Translations under genes and position numbers: made by a program
Shown: positions 62,220 to 64,000 of the stretch, piece by piece
How the letters are laid out: every line of letters begins with the position of its first letter
Numbering within the stretch: the stretch's first letter is position 1
NCBI RefSeq assembly: GCF_003058085.1
Contig: NZ_QBUD01000013.1
Coordinates: forward strand, 61,591-125,590
DNA length: 64,000 nucleotides
From: Yoonia sediminilitoris
GTDB taxonomy: Bacteria; Pseudomonadota; Alphaproteobacteria; Rhodobacterales; Rhodobacteraceae
Reading direction: 5' to 3'
The notes under the pieces: generated by a model
Told to the model about the DNA's origin: nothing
What the model saw: only the letters and a program-made list of their open reading frames with translations
Database searches by the model: none

Positions 62220-62948
62220 TTAGCCGTAGCTGCTCACCAGACTTGCGGCGATCAGAGCCCAGCCATCAGCGACAACAAAAAACACAAGTTTGAACGGCAG
62301 CGACACAATTGCGGGCGGAACCATCATCATACCCATCGACATCAATACTGCCGCCACTACCAAATCAATAATCAGAAACGGGATGAATATCAGGAAGCCG
62401 ACCTGAAAGGCGCGCTCCATTTCACTCAGCATGAACGAAGGGATCACGACAGATAGTGGTGCATCGTCAATTTCGATCTCGGCAGTCAGGTCGGGCCGCA
62501 GTTCAGCCAAAGCCGCAAACGTATCAGGTTCGATCCGCCCCGACATGAAAAGGCGTAAAGGCTCCATGGTCTGCTTGAAGGCCTGCTCGACCTCTATTGA
62601 GCCTGAAAGAAGTGGATCAATGCCGGCATTCCACGCCGCGATAAACACAGGCTCCATCACAAAATAGGTCAGAAACAAAGCGAGGCTTACAATCAACATG
62701 TTCGGCGGTGATTGCTGTAACCCAATCGCCTGCCGCAAGATTGCAAAAACAGTCACAATAAATGGAAAGCATGTCACCATAATTGCAATGCCGGGCACCA
62801 AGCTCAGCACGGTCAGAAGTATCAATAGCTGAACCGAACGCGCAGCCAAAGAGCCATCATCGCCAAAATCAAGCGAAAGGTCTTGCGCGTGCGCAGGCAA
62901 CGCACAAACAAATAGTAAAAGGAAGGTGACGCCGAGAAGTCTGCGCAT
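62220..62948 (-). CDS. fliP: Flagellar export apparatus protein FliP
   Basis: FliP is part of the export gate in the flagellar basal body. The 242-residue protein has a signal peptide (LLGVTFLLLFVCALPAHA) and four hydrophobic segments. Signature stretches are ARSVQLLILLTVLSLVPGIAIMVTCFPF (key part LTVLSLVPGIAIMVTCF) and the C-terminal AFQVGFLIFIPFLIIDLVVAAVLMSMGM (key part GFLIFIPFLIIDLVV). It lies 1 nt after fliN. Length is normal. Confidence 0.96.
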   Translation of the reverse strand: MRRLLGVTFLLLFVCALPAHAQDLSLDFGDDGSLAARSVQLLILLTVLSLVPGIAIMVTCFPFIVTVFAILRQAIGLQQSPPNMLIVSLALFLTYFVMEPVFIAAWNAGIDPLLSGSIEVEQAFKQTMEPLRLFMSGRIEPDTFAALAELRPDLTAEIEIDDAPLSVVIPSFMLSEMERAFQVGFLIFIPFLIIDLVVAAVLMSMGMMMVPPAIVSLPFKLVFFVVADGWALIAASLVSSYG

Positions 62949-62949
62949 C

Positions 62950-63240
62950 TTAGCTCAGTTCACCTTTGTCCGATGCGACTTCGGTCAGGCGTACCGCCAA
63001 CTGCCCCGGCTCACCCCCTTCAAGTTCCTGCAACTCGCCCCGCGCAATCAGTCTGCCGCCGACATAAAGCTCCACCGGGTCTTCAATTCTCTTGTCCAGA
63101 GGCAGGACCGCATTTTCACCAAGGCTCAAAAGCTCACGGACCATTGGTCGCGCTTTGCCAACGGTGACCGAAATCTCTATTGGCACTCTTTGCAGCGGGT
63201 GCTCTTCGTGGCTGTCCGCCGTTTTTGTCAGGTCATCCAT
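62950..63240 (-). CDS. fliN: Flagellar motor switch protein FliN
   Basis: A 96-residue C-ring protein. After a short variable N-terminus it has the SpoA/FliN domain: VPIEISVTVGKARPMVRELLSLGENAVLPLDK (key part VTVGKARPMVRELLSLGENAVLPL), then DPVELYVGGRLIARGEL. It overlaps fliH by 8 nt. The ATG at 63238-63240 is preferred; the frame is open further upstream but without family sequence. Confidence 0.95.
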   Translation of the reverse strand: MDDLTKTADSHEEHPLQRVPIEISVTVGKARPMVRELLSLGENAVLPLDKRIEDPVELYVGGRLIARGELQELEGGEPGQLAVRLTEVASDKGELS

Positions 63241-63793
63241 TTGCTTCGCTTCCGTCCTGTTCAAGGGAGATCGTGTTGAGAGCCTCAGTGATGTCCTCCA
63301 GTAGACTATCAAGGTCGAGAAACGTTTCGACACGCCCCTGCAAGAGCCACGCCGCATGTGTCGACAGTGTCTGGTCCGGTTTCACGGCGACATCTTTTTC
63401 CAGACTTGCTAGCTGATTTGCGATTTGCGCCACATTTTGGGGATGAACGTGCAATGTGATTTCGGGTTGCGTATCTTGTTCGGCGGCATTGTACAAAATA
63501 CCTGCAACCTGGGCCACGAAGCCACTATCGACGCATTGCGGCAATATCTTTTCTACCAGAGTAGTGAAGAGCGGTTGCAGAGAACAAAGCAGTTGCGCTC
63601 TTGCTTCGGCATATGTGAATTCGATGTCGGAAATGCACTGGACGATGGTGTCATCAAGCATACCGATTTCAACCTGTACGGCGGCTGTGCCTGCCGCAAG
63701 TCCATCCTGATAGCCCTGACTATATTCCGGACCTATTGCGTCATCCACCGCAACGGCGGCTTCAAATGATTCGAGCATAAGTACAGACGTCAT
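63233..63793 (-). CDS. FliH-like flagellar assembly protein
   Basis: A 186-residue protein that follows fliF directly and overlaps fliN. It begins MTSVLMLESFEAAVAV and has a YSQGYQDGLAAGTAAVQVEI segment, the GYxxGxxxA repeat typical of FliH-type proteins. A helical middle and a C-terminal domain with ITLHVHPQNVAQIANQL follow. FliH regulates the FliI export ATPase. The name rests on position and the repeat; similarity to canonical FliH is weak, as usual in this group. Confidence 0.8.
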   Translation of the reverse strand: MTSVLMLESFEAAVAVDDAIGPEYSQGYQDGLAAGTAAVQVEIGMLDDTIVQCISDIEFTYAEARAQLLCSLQPLFTTLVEKILPQCVDSGFVAQVAGILYNAAEQDTQPEITLHVHPQNVAQIANQLASLEKDVAVKPDQTLSTHAAWLLQGRVETFLDLDSLLEDITEALNTISLEQDGSEANG

Positions 63794-63946
63794 TTACGCG
63801 CGCTCCTCTTGTGTGGGTTCTTCAATCCAATCCTGCAAAATCTGAATGGTTTCAGTTTCTCGGTCAGCAATCATATTGCGCAATCTTGCGACGGGATTCT
63901 CATCCTGTCTGACGTCAGCGCCTATGGGTCCAAATAGCTGTATTTG
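63794..63946 (-). pseudogene. fliF: FliF C-terminal fragment (MS-ring protein)
   Basis: A 50-codon open stretch ends at TAA 63794-63796, 0 nt before the fliH ATG. It reads NPVARLRNMIADRETETIQI, then LQDWIEE, the C-terminal tail by which FliF binds FliG. In the same frame a TAG lies at 63947-63949, so the rest of FliF cannot be read. Beyond it the DNA no longer looks like fliF. The gene is therefore cut off near 63.94 kb, either by an inserted element or by a deletion whose other side lies outside the window. Confidence 0.65.
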
Positions 63947-64000
63947 CTAAGGGAGGGTTTGTTGCTCATCGTAGCCACTGAGGAGTGGACGATGAGAAAG
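63947..64000 (+). mobile_element. Possible end of an insertion sequence (cut by window edge)
   Basis: Just past the fliF break the forward strand carries GAGGAG, 6 nt later ATG at 63992-63994 (ATG AGA AAG, 'MRK...'), like the start of a transposase orfA of IS3-type elements. Only 54 nt are visible, so inverted repeats and a target duplication cannot be tested. It is equally possible that this is other foreign or rearranged DNA. Confidence 0.3.

Noticed and set aside
1..64000. CRISPR arrays, tRNA or rRNA genes
   Set aside because: I read for regularly spaced repeats and for tRNA-like GGTTCRA arms and acceptor ends in the intergenic regions and saw none that fit.

Overview
The window is chromosomal DNA from an alphaproteobacterium of the Rhodobacteraceae, most likely the roseobacter group. 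Four things point there: the order leuS-lptE-holA, the mutY / DciA-like / dsbA block, a bacteriochlorophyll segment (bchG, a pucC-like gene, bchP, idi) preceded by two TGT-N12-ACA palindromes of the PpsR/CrtJ type, and flagellar and envelope proteins of rhodobacterial style. The DNA is densely coding, with many 1-4 nt stop/start overlaps. I see no tRNA, rRNA, CRISPR array, prophage or complete insertion sequence.

Layout. 1-3.3 kb: the end of the ribosomal protein cluster, read leftward (rplO, secY, adk, rpsM, start of rpsK). 3.3-4.9 kb: decayed DNA with a leftward terminator, a sugar ABC-transporter ATPase pseudogene and a possible HAD remnant. 4.9-11.5 kb: leftward flagellar genes (two unknown genes, motB, flgE, flgK, flgL, flgI). 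11.6-14.1 kb: a Gfo/Idh oxidoreductase with a ThuA-like partner, then a frameshifted S51 peptidase pseudogene. 14.1-18.1 kb: bchG-pucC-like-bchP-idi, the last steps of bacteriochlorophyll a synthesis plus isoprenoid supply. 18.1-28.4 kb: ChaC-like protein, a MotA-like/OmpA-like pair with a very long coiled coil, a PA2778/PA2779-type pair, YggT, a thioesterase, an MFS carrier, MepA, a phytase-like esterase and a queuosine-precursor transporter.

28.4-34 kb holds the two most interesting loci. The first is a short transcription-unit-like element whose 15-nt AAAGGAGGTGATCCA matches the complement of the 16S rRNA 3' end; it drives a tiny ORF and ends in a terminator just upstream of the ribosome-rescue gene arfB. 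The second is an Anbu-type proteasome-like cluster: transglutaminase, ATP-grasp, alpha-E, a second transglutaminase, and Anbu peptidase.

34-48 kb: AlkB alkane hydroxylase, MutY, DciA-like protein, DsbA-like protein, LpxK and a divergent KdtA, CysQ, PmbA, a DUF2125 protein, and an SDR / enoyl-CoA hydratase / flavoprotein operon. 48-51.8 kb: yjbH-yjbF plus two paralogous tiny secreted proteins, an exopolysaccharide-type locus. 52-58 kb: holA-lptE-leuS, a DUF3576 lipoprotein and a major porin. 58-61 kb: YggS, a pseudouridine synthase, a MhqD/MhqO-like pair and a peroxiredoxin stub. 61.2-64 kb: an outer-membrane barrel protein and a second flagellar block (fliP, fliN, fliH, end of fliF). There the fliF frame is cut off about 60 bases from the window edge by what may be the end of an inserted element.

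The flagellar genes lie in two blocks about 51 kb apart, both bordered by decayed or empty DNA, and fliF looks broken. Together with the split ribosomal operon and the detached bch segment, this suggests a rearranged chromosome and perhaps a strain losing motility. All functions are read from sequence; no database search was possible.
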